A stretch of DNA of 64,000 bases from Gammaproteobacteria bacterium (GTDB taxonomy: Bacteria > Pseudomonadota > Gammaproteobacteria > Nevskiales > Nevskiaceae), in assembly GCA_022599775.1 (NCBI GenBank), contig JAHZLQ010000008.1:62001-126000 (forward strand), written 5' to 3'. The number at the start of each line of letters is the position of its first letter. The first letter of the stretch is position 1. Below the pieces are notes generated by a model that had not been told where the DNA came from, made no database searches, and saw nothing but the letters and a program-made list of their open reading frames with translations. Positions 9,509 to 17,394 of this stretch are shown here, piece by piece. Position numbers and translations under genes: made by a program.

Positions 9509-9933
9509 GCCGCTGCCCCCAGCTTGATCGCGTCGAGCTGCTGCAGGACCGCCCAGGCGTCCCAGATGCTGCGTTCGAGGACGATTTTGCCGTTCTCGTC
9601 CCAGCCCATCACGGTGACGCCCTTGGTCCTGGTGACCTTGCCAGCGGCGGGCACGCCGAGAAAATCACCGGCGTGCTTGGTTTCCCAGGTCCACTGGAAG
9701 GAGCCGAGACGGCGATCGCCCACATAGTCGAAGACGTCGAACTTGTTGTAACTCAGCTCAGGGCTTTCGACGATGAATCCAGCCTGGAACGTCTTCATCG
9801 CCGGCAGATCATTTTCGATCCGCACGCCCATGTTGATGTCCTCGAACAGGAACTCCGGCGAGTACAGGCCGATCAATTCGTCCGGTTCTTTCGCGAACAA
9901 GCCGATCCAGTACTGACACCATTCGAGCGTCAT
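9505..9933 (-). CDS. NTF2/SnoaL-like protein
   Basis: A 142-residue protein of the NTF2/SnoaL fold class, judged from the N-terminal helices followed by a W-rich beta sheet (GSFQWTWETKH). Such proteins act as small isomerases or hydrolases, or as ligand-binding subunits. It is the first gene of the leftward P450 operon: a strong AGGAGGAG ribosome-binding site lies 6-7 nt before the ATG, and its stop overlaps the P450 start. Catalytic activity cannot be inferred. Confidence 0.75.
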   Translation of the reverse strand: MTLEWCQYWIGLFAKEPDELIGLYSPEFLFEDINMGVRIENDLPAMKTFQAGFIVESPELSYNKFDVFDYVGDRRLGSFQWTWETKHAGDFLGVPAAGKVTRTKGVTVMGWDENGKIVLERSIWDAWAVLQQLDAIKLGAAA

Positions 9934-10144
9934 AGGGTTCTCCTCCTACCATTCGTTTATCGAGATTGCGGCACTTCTGCGGAATGCCTGACTGGGTACA
10001 TCCTAGGCTGCTGCGACACCAAACCGCGATGGCCGTACAGGCCAATGCTGCGCACTGCGTGCCAATAAGGTGCTTCGCCGCAGCGCAGCAAATTGTCGCG
10101 CTCCGCCCAATTCTGGCAAGGACGGCGCTCCCGCCCGGCGTCGG

Positions 10145-10165
10145 CATACGACATCGTATGGCACA
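10145..10165. promoter_or_regulatory. Putative operator with GTATGGCACA element
   Basis: The 280-bp divergent gap between the NTF2/P450 operon and the rightward SDR contains a perfect inverted repeat CATACG-ACAT-CGTATG (10145-10160) that runs into GTATGGCACA. The GTATGG core recurs in five other promoter regions of the island (19647, 20716, 24339, 30839 on the complementary strand, 34745). Its location 50 bp before the SDR start fits a regulator site. I see no gene in the rest of this gap. Confidence 0.5.
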
Positions 10166-10213
10166 CAACGATAAGCGCCGGGACGCTACTCGCCCGCGAA
10201 CGAGGAGATCACT

Positions 10214-10972
10214 ATGTTCGAACTCAATGGCAAGACCGCGATCGTCACCGGCGGCGGCTCCGGCATCGGCGCGGCCACCGCCCGGCGCCTGCGTCAGGCT
10301 GGCGCCGAAGTCCTGATCGCGGATATCGTCGACGTTGGCGAACAGGCCGCCGAATGGGGCTGCCGCTTCCGCAGAACCGACGTCAGCTCGGCGGACGACG
10401 TCGCCGCGCTGTGCGATGCGGCGCTCGCCATCGATGGCCGGCTGGACATCATGGTCAACAATGCCGGCATCTCGACAGCGCGGGCCTTGGCGCAGTCCGA
10501 ACCGGACCGCTCGCGACGCTTCTGGGAGGTCAATGCCATGGGCGTACAGTCCGGCATCCGCGAGGCGGCGGCGCGCATGAAACCCGGGAGTGCCATCGTC
10601 AACCTGTCCTCGATCACCGCGGTGCGCGGTTTCGCCCAGTGGGGCGAATATGCCGCCACCAAGGGCGCGATCATCTCGCTGACGCAGACCGCCGCGGTCG
10701 AATACGGCCCAGCCGGCATCCGCGTGAACTGCGTCTGCCCCGGCATCATCGACACGCCGATGGCGATGGCCGAGGCGCCGGAGATGGTGGCCAGGAATGC
10801 CGCCGTGTTCTCGCTGCTGGGCCGCATCGGCCGCCCCGAGGAACTGGCGGCGGCGATCCATTTCCTGGTCAGCGACGACGCCGGCTACATCACCGGCCAG
10901 ACGCTGCTGGTCGATGGCGGCTGGAGCACCGGCACCTCGCTCAAGGCGATCGAACTGGCGCTGTCGAGCTGA
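10214..10972 (+). CDS. Short-chain dehydrogenase/reductase (SDR)
   Basis: A complete classical SDR of 252 residues with TGGGSGIG cofactor loop, NNAG, the catalytic Ser of NLSSIT and YAATK (YxxxK). A GAGGAG ribosome-binding site precedes the ATG by 8 nt. It is transcribed alone to the right from the divergent promoter region shared with the P450 operon and faces the AraC gene at 10994. It probably oxidises an alcohol formed by one of the oxygenases; the exact substrate is unknown. Confidence 0.9.
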   Translation: MFELNGKTAIVTGGGSGIGAATARRLRQAGAEVLIADIVDVGEQAAEWGCRFRRTDVSSADDVAALCDAALAIDGRLDIMVNNAGISTARALAQSEPDRSRRFWEVNAMGVQSGIREAAARMKPGSAIVNLSSITAVRGFAQWGEYAATKGAIISLTQTAAVEYGPAGIRVNCVCPGIIDTPMAMAEAPEMVARNAAVFSLLGRIGRPEELAAAIHFLVSDDAGYITGQTLLVDGGWSTGTSLKAIELALSS

Positions 10973-10993
10973 GCCGGCAATCCGCAGCCGCCA

Positions 10994-12019
10994 CTACTCC
11001 CAGCCGAACTCGCGATGGCCCTTGCGCCAGTCGCTGGGCCGCTTGCCGGTCCATTGCACGAAGGCGCGCGAGAAGGTGCTGCTGCTGGAGAACCCCAGCA
11101 GGTCGGCGATACTTTCGATCGAAAGATCGCCGCGCCGCAGATAGTCATAGGCGAGTTCTTCGCGCAGCTTGTCCAGCAGTTCCTTGAAGGTGGTGTTTTC
11201 GTCGTGCAGGCGTCGCAGCAGGGTGCGTTCCGTCATGTTCATCGCCCGTGCCGCCACCGCCTTGCTGGGCTGGCCGTGCGGCAGTTGCGAAATCAGGGTG
11301 TCGCGCACCTGTCGTGAGAAGCGGCGGTCGAAGCGCGTGGCGATGTAACGCGCGGCCATTTCGTCGAGCAGCATCGCCAGCTCCTCGTTGGCTGCCGGTA
11401 TCGCCTGGTCGAGATCGGCCACGGGAAACAGGATGCTGTTGCGGCGCTGGCCGTAGCGAATCGGGCATCGGAAGATCGAGCGGTATTCGCCTTCATCGAC
11501 CGGCCGCGGATGCCGGAACGAGACTTCCAGCGGCGCCAGCGGGTGGTCCACGATCCATTCGCACAGCAGCAGGAAGCCGGCGAGCATGGTGTCGATGGTC
11601 TGGTAGATCGGCGGTTCACCGCCGGTGTTGAGATCGACGACCAGCAGGTAACCGTCGCTGACGGTGTCGAAATCGACCCGCGCCGAATCCGAAATCAGAC
11701 GCGCCGAATGCGCGAAGCGCTCCGCAGCCCGCGCCAGGGTGCCGCTACAGGACATCGCGTAACCGACGACATGAAATGTCGAGGGCCGAACCTGGCGCGC
11801 TACCTTGAGACCGAAGTTCGGGTCGCCGGTGGTCTCGACGGCGAGCTTCCACAGATCGGTGACCTGATGTTGCAGGTAGCGATGATTGAGATCACCGACA
11901 CGGCTCGCATCCATGTCCAGACGCTCCAGCAGCGCCGCATAGTCAACACCTGCCTTTTCGAGCGCATGAACGATCGCCAGCACCCACGCCGACAGCCCCG
12001 TGTGCAGAGACACCGCCAC
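10994..12019 (-). CDS. AraC-family regulator (OruR/ArgR-like, with N-terminal ligand domain)
   Basis: A 341-residue transcription factor. Residues 1-200 resemble the arabinose-binding-like domain of the OruR group, and the C-terminal 90 residues hold the two HTHs of AraC proteins (ERTLLRRLHDE and GFSSSSTFSRAF). OruR-group regulators are usually activators of catabolic genes that respond to a pathway compound. It is the last gene of the leftward oxygenase operon, 80 bp after the SnoaL-like gene, so it may activate that operon or the repeated GTATGG sites. Confidence 0.9.
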   Translation of the reverse strand: MAVSLHTGLSAWVLAIVHALEKAGVDYAALLERLDMDASRVGDLNHRYLQHQVTDLWKLAVETTGDPNFGLKVARQVRPSTFHVVGYAMSCSGTLARAAERFAHSARLISDSARVDFDTVSDGYLLVVDLNTGGEPPIYQTIDTMLAGFLLLCEWIVDHPLAPLEVSFRHPRPVDEGEYRSIFRCPIRYGQRRNSILFPVADLDQAIPAANEELAMLLDEMAARYIATRFDRRFSRQVRDTLISQLPHGQPSKAVAARAMNMTERTLLRRLHDENTTFKELLDKLREELAYDYLRRGDLSIESIADLLGFSSSSTFSRAFVQWTGKRPSDWRKGHREFGWE

Positions 12020-12099
12020 CCCCTCCTCCGCGCGTCAGACCGCACGCAAACGGATTGATCGCGGCGTCTGCTTCCGACGTCGCGAGACAGCCCGATCAC

Positions 12100-12489
12100 T
12101 CAGGCTGTCGGCGGAAGCAGTGGCCGCGGGTCGAAATAGTCGGTCCAGCGCACGATCTTGCCGTCGCGTACGCGCAGGACTCCCGCAAGCGGAAACGATA
12201 GCATGCGGGTTCCCTGCGAATCGTCCATGTGGTCGGTACGCTCGGTGAGCACGGCATTGCCGCTGACCGCCAGCGCGCGCACGTCGATCACCAGGGCATG
12301 CAGAGCGTAGGCGTCGATGAAGCCGCGCATCATCTGCAACATCGCCGCCTTGTCGGGGGCTGACGGCAGACCGGAGTTTTCCCAGACGCAGTCATCCGCC
12401 GCGTACTGCTCCACCGCCTCCATCAGGCGCCCGCCCTTGCCCAGCTCGGCAAAAAATCCGCGGACCACGGCTTCGGGATCGAAATTCAT
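12100..12489 (-). CDS. SnoaL/limonene-epoxide-hydrolase-like protein
   Basis: A 129-residue NTF2-fold protein beginning MNFDPEAVV, preceded by an AGGGAG ribosome-binding site 7 nt upstream. The arrangement (helical start, Asp/Arg-rich core, and a C-terminal VRDGKIVRWTDYFD strand) matches the SnoaL/limonene-1,2-epoxide hydrolase group. Its product could hydrate an epoxide or isomerise a ketone from the neighbouring oxygenase, but catalytic residues cannot be assigned confidently. It lies 13 bp after the DUF3237-like gene in the same operon. Confidence 0.75.
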   Translation of the reverse strand: MNFDPEAVVRGFFAELGKGGRLMEAVEQYAADDCVWENSGLPSAPDKAAMLQMMRGFIDAYALHALVIDVRALAVSGNAVLTERTDHMDDSQGTRMLSFPLAGVLRVRDGKIVRWTDYFDPRPLLPPTA

Positions 12490-12502
12490 CGGGCGGCTCC
12501 CT

Positions 12503-12973
12503 TCATTCGACACGGTGGACCTGATACTCGACGATGCCGCCGGGCCGCAGGCGACCCGCCGCCACGAACAGGCTGTGGTTGACCCAGGCATAGCGCGGGT
12601 CGCCGCACTCGAGACGCGGCGCCGTCCGCAGGTAGGCGTCTTTCAGTTCGGTTCCGACACCGCTCGCCAGCGCGGCGGCCACGGCCTCGTTCATCTGCAG
12701 ATACCCGTGATACTGCACATAGATGAAGGCGCCGTCGTGGGTCTCGATCTGGCCGCGCACGTCGACGCGACCGTAGCCATCGCCGCCGACCATCAACCAG
12801 TCGCCGCCCGAGAGAAAGCGCCCGCGGATGCGTTCGCCGCTGACCTCGCCCGCGCCCATGGTGAAGCACAGGCGGGTGCCCAGCGGGGTCGCGCCCACAT
12901 CCACCGGCGGCTGCACGGCGGCGGTGAACGTGAATTCGTGGGCCAGCGCCGGTAGCGTTCGGGAGTCGTTCAT
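12503..12973 (-). CDS. DUF3237-family protein
   Basis: A 156-residue protein whose pattern (G.RLCFTMGAGEVSGERIRG, followed by GGDWLMVGGDG and a YVNHSLF-like stretch near the end) is that of DUF3237, a small beta-barrel family of unknown function common in aromatic and steroid catabolic clusters. The ATG overlaps the stop of the upstream SnoaL-like gene (ATGA). No catalytic role can be given. Confidence 0.75.
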   Translation of the reverse strand: MNDSRTLPALAHEFTFTAAVQPPVDVGATPLGTRLCFTMGAGEVSGERIRGRFLSGGDWLMVGGDGYGRVDVRGQIETHDGAFIYVQYHGYLQMNEAVAAALASGVGTELKDAYLRTAPRLECGDPRYAWVNHSLFVAAGRLRPGGIVEYQVHRVE

Positions 12974-13368
12974 GGCGTGCACAGCACGCTGTTGGCGTGC
13001 ATGGTGTCGAGATACTCGCGGACGCTGGCAATCTTGCCATCGCGCACGCGAATCAGGAAATGGTAGAGGTTGTTGTAGATGCGGCCGTTGCGCGTCTCGG
13101 TGTACGACTCGGCTTCCAGCGCAACGCGATCGCCCTGGATGGTGTAGTGCTTGGGCGTGATGCGGATCGGACCAGTGCAGGTATCGAGCACCCCGGAGAG
13201 CAGCTGGGTGAATGCCGCCTTGTCGTAGGTACCGGAAATCGGCATCGTGCCGGCGACCCACCAGGTCGCATCGTCGGTCATCATCGCCATCGTCTGCTCG
13301 ACATCGCCGGACGAGAACAGGCGCAGGAATTCACCGACCGTGCGTTCGGTGCTTTGTTCGGGGCTCAT
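12970..13368 (-). CDS. SnoaL-like NTF2-fold protein
   Basis: A 132-residue SnoaL-like protein, recognised by the opening helix (VGEFLRLFSSGDVEQTMAMM), DDATWWV and the final VRDGKIASVREYLDT strand. Start and stop overlap the neighbours by ATGA, so it is translated together with the Rieske ferredoxin and DUF3237 genes. Ring-hydroxylating oxygenase beta subunits also have this fold, so a structural role with the oxygenase at 13758 is conceivable, but the protein is shorter than typical beta subunits (about 160-190 residues). Confidence 0.8.
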   Translation of the reverse strand: MSPEQSTERTVGEFLRLFSSGDVEQTMAMMTDDATWWVAGTMPISGTYDKAAFTQLLSGVLDTCTGPIRITPKHYTIQGDRVALEAESYTETRNGRIYNNLYHFLIRVRDGKIASVREYLDTMHANSVLCTP

Positions 13369-13712
13369 GGTTTCTTGCTCTCCATGCTTGCGTCCGCCCC
13401 GCTCAGGTCGACGAGGATGTCCTCGCCTTCGAGGCAGACTTCATAGGTGCGTATCGGCGCCTTGGCCAAGGTGCCGACGGTGGAGCCGTCGCGCAGATCG
13501 AAGCGCGCGCCATGCTTGGGACAGAACAGATGGTTGCCGCGCATGCGTCCGCCTTCGAGTGTCGCCAGTTGGTGGGTGCAACGGTTATCCACGGCGAAGA
13601 TTCCGCTCTTGGTATGGCACAGCAATACCGAATGCCCGTCGAGCTTGTAGGCTTTGTTGCTGTCGACCGGCAAATCGGCCAGCCGTGCCACCGGCCGCCG
13701 ATGGGCCGTCAC
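13365..13712 (-). CDS. Rieske [2Fe-2S] ferredoxin of the ring-hydroxylating oxygenase
   Basis: A 115-residue Rieske protein with CTH near residue 45 and CPKH near residue 65 as the C-x-H/C-x2-H ligand pairs. It is encoded 45 bp downstream of the Rieske oxygenase alpha subunit and overlaps the following SnoaL-like gene, so it is the likely electron carrier for that oxygenase. No flavoprotein reductase lies nearby and electrons must come from elsewhere. Confidence 0.88.
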   Translation of the reverse strand: MTAHRRPVARLADLPVDSNKAYKLDGHSVLLCHTKSGIFAVDNRCTHQLATLEGGRMRGNHLFCPKHGARFDLRDGSTVGTLAKAPIRTYEVCLEGEDILVDLSGADASMESKKP

Positions 13713-13757
13713 GGTGCATACCCGTGACGGCCCGGACGGCGACCGGCCTTCACGCGA

Positions 13758-15134
13758 TCACTTTTCCCCATCGAGATACCGGTCCAGCTCGCGATGGAAA
13801 TGGCGGATGCGGGCTTCCTGCTCACCCCATAGCGGCCCCTTGAATCCGCGCGAGCGCAGGCCGCGCTGAATGTGTTCGACCGCCTCGTAGTCCTGCATCA
13901 GCACCGGCCCGATTCCGGGCTCCTCACCCGAGGGCCAGCGTTCGATCTCCGGGCGGGTTTCGCCGGTGAGGTCGAGGCCGTCCGGCATCGCCATCCAGGT
14001 CGGCACGTCGTAGTTCGGGTCGTCCACGTGCCGGTACAGCAGGATGTTGTCGTAGTAGAAGCGTTCCGGGTCGGTGGCATGCGGCACGAAGCGCATGATG
14101 AATACGCCTTCGGCGTGCATGCCCATCTGCACGTTCGGAAACAGCCCGGTGATCCAGCCGTCGCTAAGCTGCCCATCGGTGAGGCGATCCGCGCTGCCGA
14201 TGCCCAGACGCTTGGCGCGCTCACGCTTGGCGACCTGAATATCGCGACGCGTCTCGTGAACCTTGCCATCATAGAAGTCGGGATCGATGCCCGCGTCGCG
14301 CAGCATGATCTTCACGCCCTCGTCGAGTTCGCGTTCATCCTCGACTTCGTGACGATGCGACTTGATGCCGAACCACATGATCATGCGGCCGAAGCCGTTC
14401 TTGTAGAGGTCGACCTGGCTGAACTCCTCGATCGAACCCTGGGTCTGCGGGTGCACGTGCGGCAGGTGGTAAGACTCGTAGAAGATATCGACGCCGGTCT
14501 TCCAGTTGCTTTTCCATTCGCTGCGCGTATGGCGCACGAGATTCATCGTGTCCATTTCATAGGCTTCGAGATAGCCTTCGGGCAGGCCCATCCACTCCTT
14601 CAGCGGCGGTGCATTGCCGTCCATGTTGATGAACACCAGGCCGGCCAAGACCTCGGTTCGGACCTCGCTCAACCCCGGACGATGTCCGACCAGCTTGGCG
14701 TTGAAAGTCTCCTTGTCGACGATCTCCTGCAGCTTGCCGTCACAGCCGAATTTCCAGCTGTGGAACGGACAGGTGAAACTGTCGACGGTGCCGCGATCGG
14801 TCTGGCAGACACGGTTCCCGCGATGCGGGCAGCTGTTGTAGAAGGATTTGATCGAGCCATCATCCTGGCGCGCGACGATGAATTCCTCATGCCCGTGCTC
14901 GTAGAGCGTGAAGTCTCCGGGTTCGCGGATGTCGGCGGTCACGGCGGCCAATATCCACACCCGAGGCCACAGCTGCTGGCATTCCTTCGCCATGAATTCC
15001 GGCGTGTAGTAACGCGACGGATCCGGCACATCGAGGCCGTTGTCGATCGGCGGCGCCCGCCCTTCCAGCGAGCCCGGAGGGGCGCCCAGGTCCAGTGGGA
15101 ATTTGAACTCTTGATCTTGCGGATGACTGCCCAT
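13758..15134 (-). CDS. Aromatic-ring-hydroxylating-type Rieske oxygenase, alpha subunit
   Basis: A 458-residue terminal oxygenase. The Rieske cluster is bound by Cys102/His104 and Cys122/His125, and the mononuclear iron by the E220-x2-H223-x4-H228 motif with a late Asp in the DYEAVEHIQ stretch. The chosen ATG (15134) has an AGGAGGAG ribosome-binding site 8 nt upstream, better than the upstream Met at 15188. Enzymes of this type insert one or two oxygen atoms into aromatic, terpenoid or steroid substrates. No canonical beta subunit is adjacent, so it may be an alpha3-type enzyme. Confidence 0.92.
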   Translation of the reverse strand: MGSHPQDQEFKFPLDLGAPPGSLEGRAPPIDNGLDVPDPSRYYTPEFMAKECQQLWPRVWILAAVTADIREPGDFTLYEHGHEEFIVARQDDGSIKSFYNSCPHRGNRVCQTDRGTVDSFTCPFHSWKFGCDGKLQEIVDKETFNAKLVGHRPGLSEVRTEVLAGLVFINMDGNAPPLKEWMGLPEGYLEAYEMDTMNLVRHTRSEWKSNWKTGVDIFYESYHLPHVHPQTQGSIEEFSQVDLYKNGFGRMIMWFGIKSHRHEVEDERELDEGVKIMLRDAGIDPDFYDGKVHETRRDIQVAKRERAKRLGIGSADRLTDGQLSDGWITGLFPNVQMGMHAEGVFIMRFVPHATDPERFYYDNILLYRHVDDPNYDVPTWMAMPDGLDLTGETRPEIERWPSGEEPGIGPVLMQDYEAVEHIQRGLRSRGFKGPLWGEQEARIRHFHRELDRYLDGEK

Positions 15135-15208
15135 TGTGTGACTCCTCCTCTTTTCCAGAACGGCCGCGCGGAATTGGCGCGGCATCATTCATGCGCCGCC
15201 GCGATGCA

Positions 15209-15994
15209 TCAGGTGAACGAGATGCGCACCACGTGGCCGTAATCGACGGGTACGATCGCGCCGTTCATATAGGAACCGGCTTCGCTGGCCAGCAGCAGCA
15301 GCGGGCCGTCCAGCTCTTCCAGCAAGCCAACCCGCTTCGCCGGCAGGTTTTCGACCTCCGACTGACCGTCCGGACTGTCGAAATACCAATCCACCATGGC
15401 CGTTCGGAAATAGCCCGGCGCGATCGAATTGACGCGGATGTTGTGCGGCAACAGGTCGATCGCGAGCTGCTTGGTGAACTGGATCAGGGCGGCCTTGGCG
15501 GTGCCGTAGATCGACAGATAGGCCTTGGTCATCTGGCCGGTGATCGAAGTGATGTTGACGATGCTGCCGGGCTGACCGGCGGCGATCAGACGCTTCGAGA
15601 ATTCGCGCGACATGCGCATCGAACCGTTGAGGTTCACATTCATCAGACCGTCCCACTGTTCATCGGTGATGTCCGGAAACGGCGCGAATATGATCTGACC
15701 GGCATTGTTGACCAGCAGGTCGACCGGCCCGCCCAGCGCGCGCTCGGCGGCGTCGAAGGCCTCGGTCACGCTCTCGGTGCTGCCGATATCGACCTGCACG
15801 GCGTCGGCCTTGCCGCCCTTCTCGCGTATCGCCTTGGCGGCCTCCTCGATCGGCTCGATGCGACGGGCGGCGCAGATCACGTGCGCGCCGGCATCGGCCA
15901 GGGTTTCGACGAAGTGCCGGCCCATGCCGCTGCTGGCCCCCGTCACCAGTGCTCGCCGGCCATCGAGCGAGAAGCGCTCCAGTGCTTTACCCAT
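15209..15994 (-). CDS. Short-chain dehydrogenase/reductase (SDR)
   Basis: A 261-residue SDR with TGASSGMG, NNAG, the catalytic Ser in NITSIT and YGTAK as active site. It lies 74 bp before the Rieske oxygenase gene in the same operon and could oxidise the hydroxylated product. The start at 15994 is preceded by an AGGAGAT ribosome-binding site. Cofactor preference and substrate are not determinable here. Confidence 0.9.
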   Translation of the reverse strand: MGKALERFSLDGRRALVTGASSGMGRHFVETLADAGAHVICAARRIEPIEEAAKAIREKGGKADAVQVDIGSTESVTEAFDAAERALGGPVDLLVNNAGQIIFAPFPDITDEQWDGLMNVNLNGSMRMSREFSKRLIAAGQPGSIVNITSITGQMTKAYLSIYGTAKAALIQFTKQLAIDLLPHNIRVNSIAPGYFRTAMVDWYFDSPDGQSEVENLPAKRVGLLEELDGPLLLLASEAGSYMNGAIVPVDYGHVVRISFT

Positions 15995-16062
15995 TTTTAT
16001 ATCTCCTCCGAAATTGCTTGCGGTTGTTGTTTGATGAAATCGGTTCCGAATACCTCTCGCCT

Positions 16063-16842
16063 CTACGGCGCAGGCTCCAGCAGCAGGTCCTTGAGTGCGT
16101 CGCGCCGTTCGTCACTGAGCTCCAGCGCATCGCACAGATAGGCGTCGTCGGAACCCCAGACCTCATCGATGGTCTGGAATGCCTCAGCCAGATAGGCGGG
16201 ATGCGACCGCGTCAGCGCGGCCATCACCGCCGGGTCCACGGCACCACCGATCTGGAACGTGAGGTCGCGCCGATACTGATTGCTGAGCGCGTAGTCCTCG
16301 GCAATCGTCGAACGCGCGACACCCAGCGCCATCATCACCACGGCGCTGGCGAAACCGGTCCGGTCACGCCCGCTGGTGCAATGGATCAGCAAGGGCACGG
16401 TGTGCTCGTCCAGCACATGCAGCAGGCGTGAATAGGCCTGAGTCTGGTCGGTGACGAAGCGTCGATAGATTTCGCGCACGCGAGCTTCGATTTCCTCGAC
16501 CGAAACGCTGCCGGAACGCGCGTCGGCAAGCAGCGCATCGCCGTTGTGCGGCATGAAGCCGAGGGCATGAACTTGCGGATGCGGGTCGCGCAGGCGGCGA
16601 TTGGGCTTGTGCTCGCGCTCGGATTCGGCACGCAGATCGCAGATCGTACGCAGGCCAAGCCCCGCCAGGGTTTCCAGATCGGCGTCATCGATTTCGGCGA
16701 GCTGGTCCGAGCGGAACAGCATCCCCCAGCGGGTGCGGCGGCCGTCGACGCTGGGATAGCCGCCGAGGTCTCGAAAATTGACGGCACCGCTCAGGCTCAA
16801 TCGCCGAATTCCCATGCCGTCTTCGCGTTGCGCCACGCTCAT
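16063..16842 (-). CDS. Tyrosine-phosphatase-like (PTP/DSP) hydrolase
   Basis: A 259-residue cysteine phosphatase with the P-loop HCTSGRDRTG near residue 154, the NFRDLGGY segment near residue 22, and an acidic general-acid region. This bacterial group (PF13350-type) dephosphorylates proteins or small molecules. It follows the DUF6285-like gene by 2 bp and is therefore coupled with a small-molecule kinase pair, which raises the possibility that it acts on a phosphorylated metabolite, not on protein. That is inference. Confidence 0.88.
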   Translation of the reverse strand: MSVAQREDGMGIRRLSLSGAVNFRDLGGYPSVDGRRTRWGMLFRSDQLAEIDDADLETLAGLGLRTICDLRAESEREHKPNRRLRDPHPQVHALGFMPHNGDALLADARSGSVSVEEIEARVREIYRRFVTDQTQAYSRLLHVLDEHTVPLLIHCTSGRDRTGFASAVVMMALGVARSTIAEDYALSNQYRRDLTFQIGGAVDPAVMAALTRSHPAYLAEAFQTIDEVWGSDDAYLCDALELSDERRDALKDLLLEPAP

Positions 16843-16844
16843 CG

Positions 16845-17393
16845 CTAGACGGCCCCGACCGGCCGCAGCAGAGTTTCCACCGCCGGAACCGCGCCCGGAT
16901 CGGGTTCCCAGCCCTGCATCAGCAGCCAGGAGCGGTCGCGCAGCAGCTGTTCCTTGGACACTTCGAGCACTGTGGCGTCCACCGCGTCACGCACCGAGGG
17001 CTCGGATTCGGCATAGACCGCGCGCACGGTGTCACCGGTCGCACGACGCAACAGACCGACAGCCTCGACGATCTCGGAAGGCTCGGCACGTGCGCGGTCG
17101 AGCACCTCGCGGCCGCTTTCCAGCGCGGCACGCAAGGCCAGCACCGCCTGTTCGGTCTGCGTTCCGCCCTGTGCCTGCTCGCGCAGTTTCGCGGCGGCGT
17201 CGATCAGGCGCGCCAGTTCATCACAGTCGTAACGGTATTCCAGGGGCAGATGCTGGGCGATCATCGTCAGCGTGCCGATCGTCAGCTGAGCGGACTGCAT
17301 GGCCAATTGGTTGGTCTGATCCAAGGCCGGGATTACGTCTTCCATCATCGCCTTGATGATGGTTTGAATCTGGATTTGTGGACGTAGTTGCAT
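16845..17393 (-). CDS. DUF6285-like protein, partner of the adjacent phosphotransferase (LvaB-like)
   Basis: A 182-residue, mostly helical protein that I take to be DUF6285-like from its YDCDELARLI and REQAQGG stretches and its position one base after the phosphotransferase stop. In Pseudomonas putida levulinate catabolism a protein of this kind (LvaB) forms a complex with the kinase LvaA. It is longer than LvaB as I recall it. A DUF6285 domain search would settle the assignment. Confidence 0.65.
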   Translation of the reverse strand: MQLRPQIQIQTIIKAMMEDVIPALDQTNQLAMQSAQLTIGTLTMIAQHLPLEYRYDCDELARLIDAAAKLREQAQGGTQTEQAVLALRAALESGREVLDRARAEPSEIVEAVGLLRRATGDTVRAVYAESEPSVRDAVDATVLEVSKEQLLRDRSWLLMQGWEPDPGAVPAVETLLRPVGAV

Positions 17394-17394
17394 G

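Noticed and set aside
13758-15188. Longer form of the Rieske oxygenase starting at 15188
   Set aside because: The extra 18 residues are not family-like, and the ATG at 15134 has a much better ribosome-binding site.
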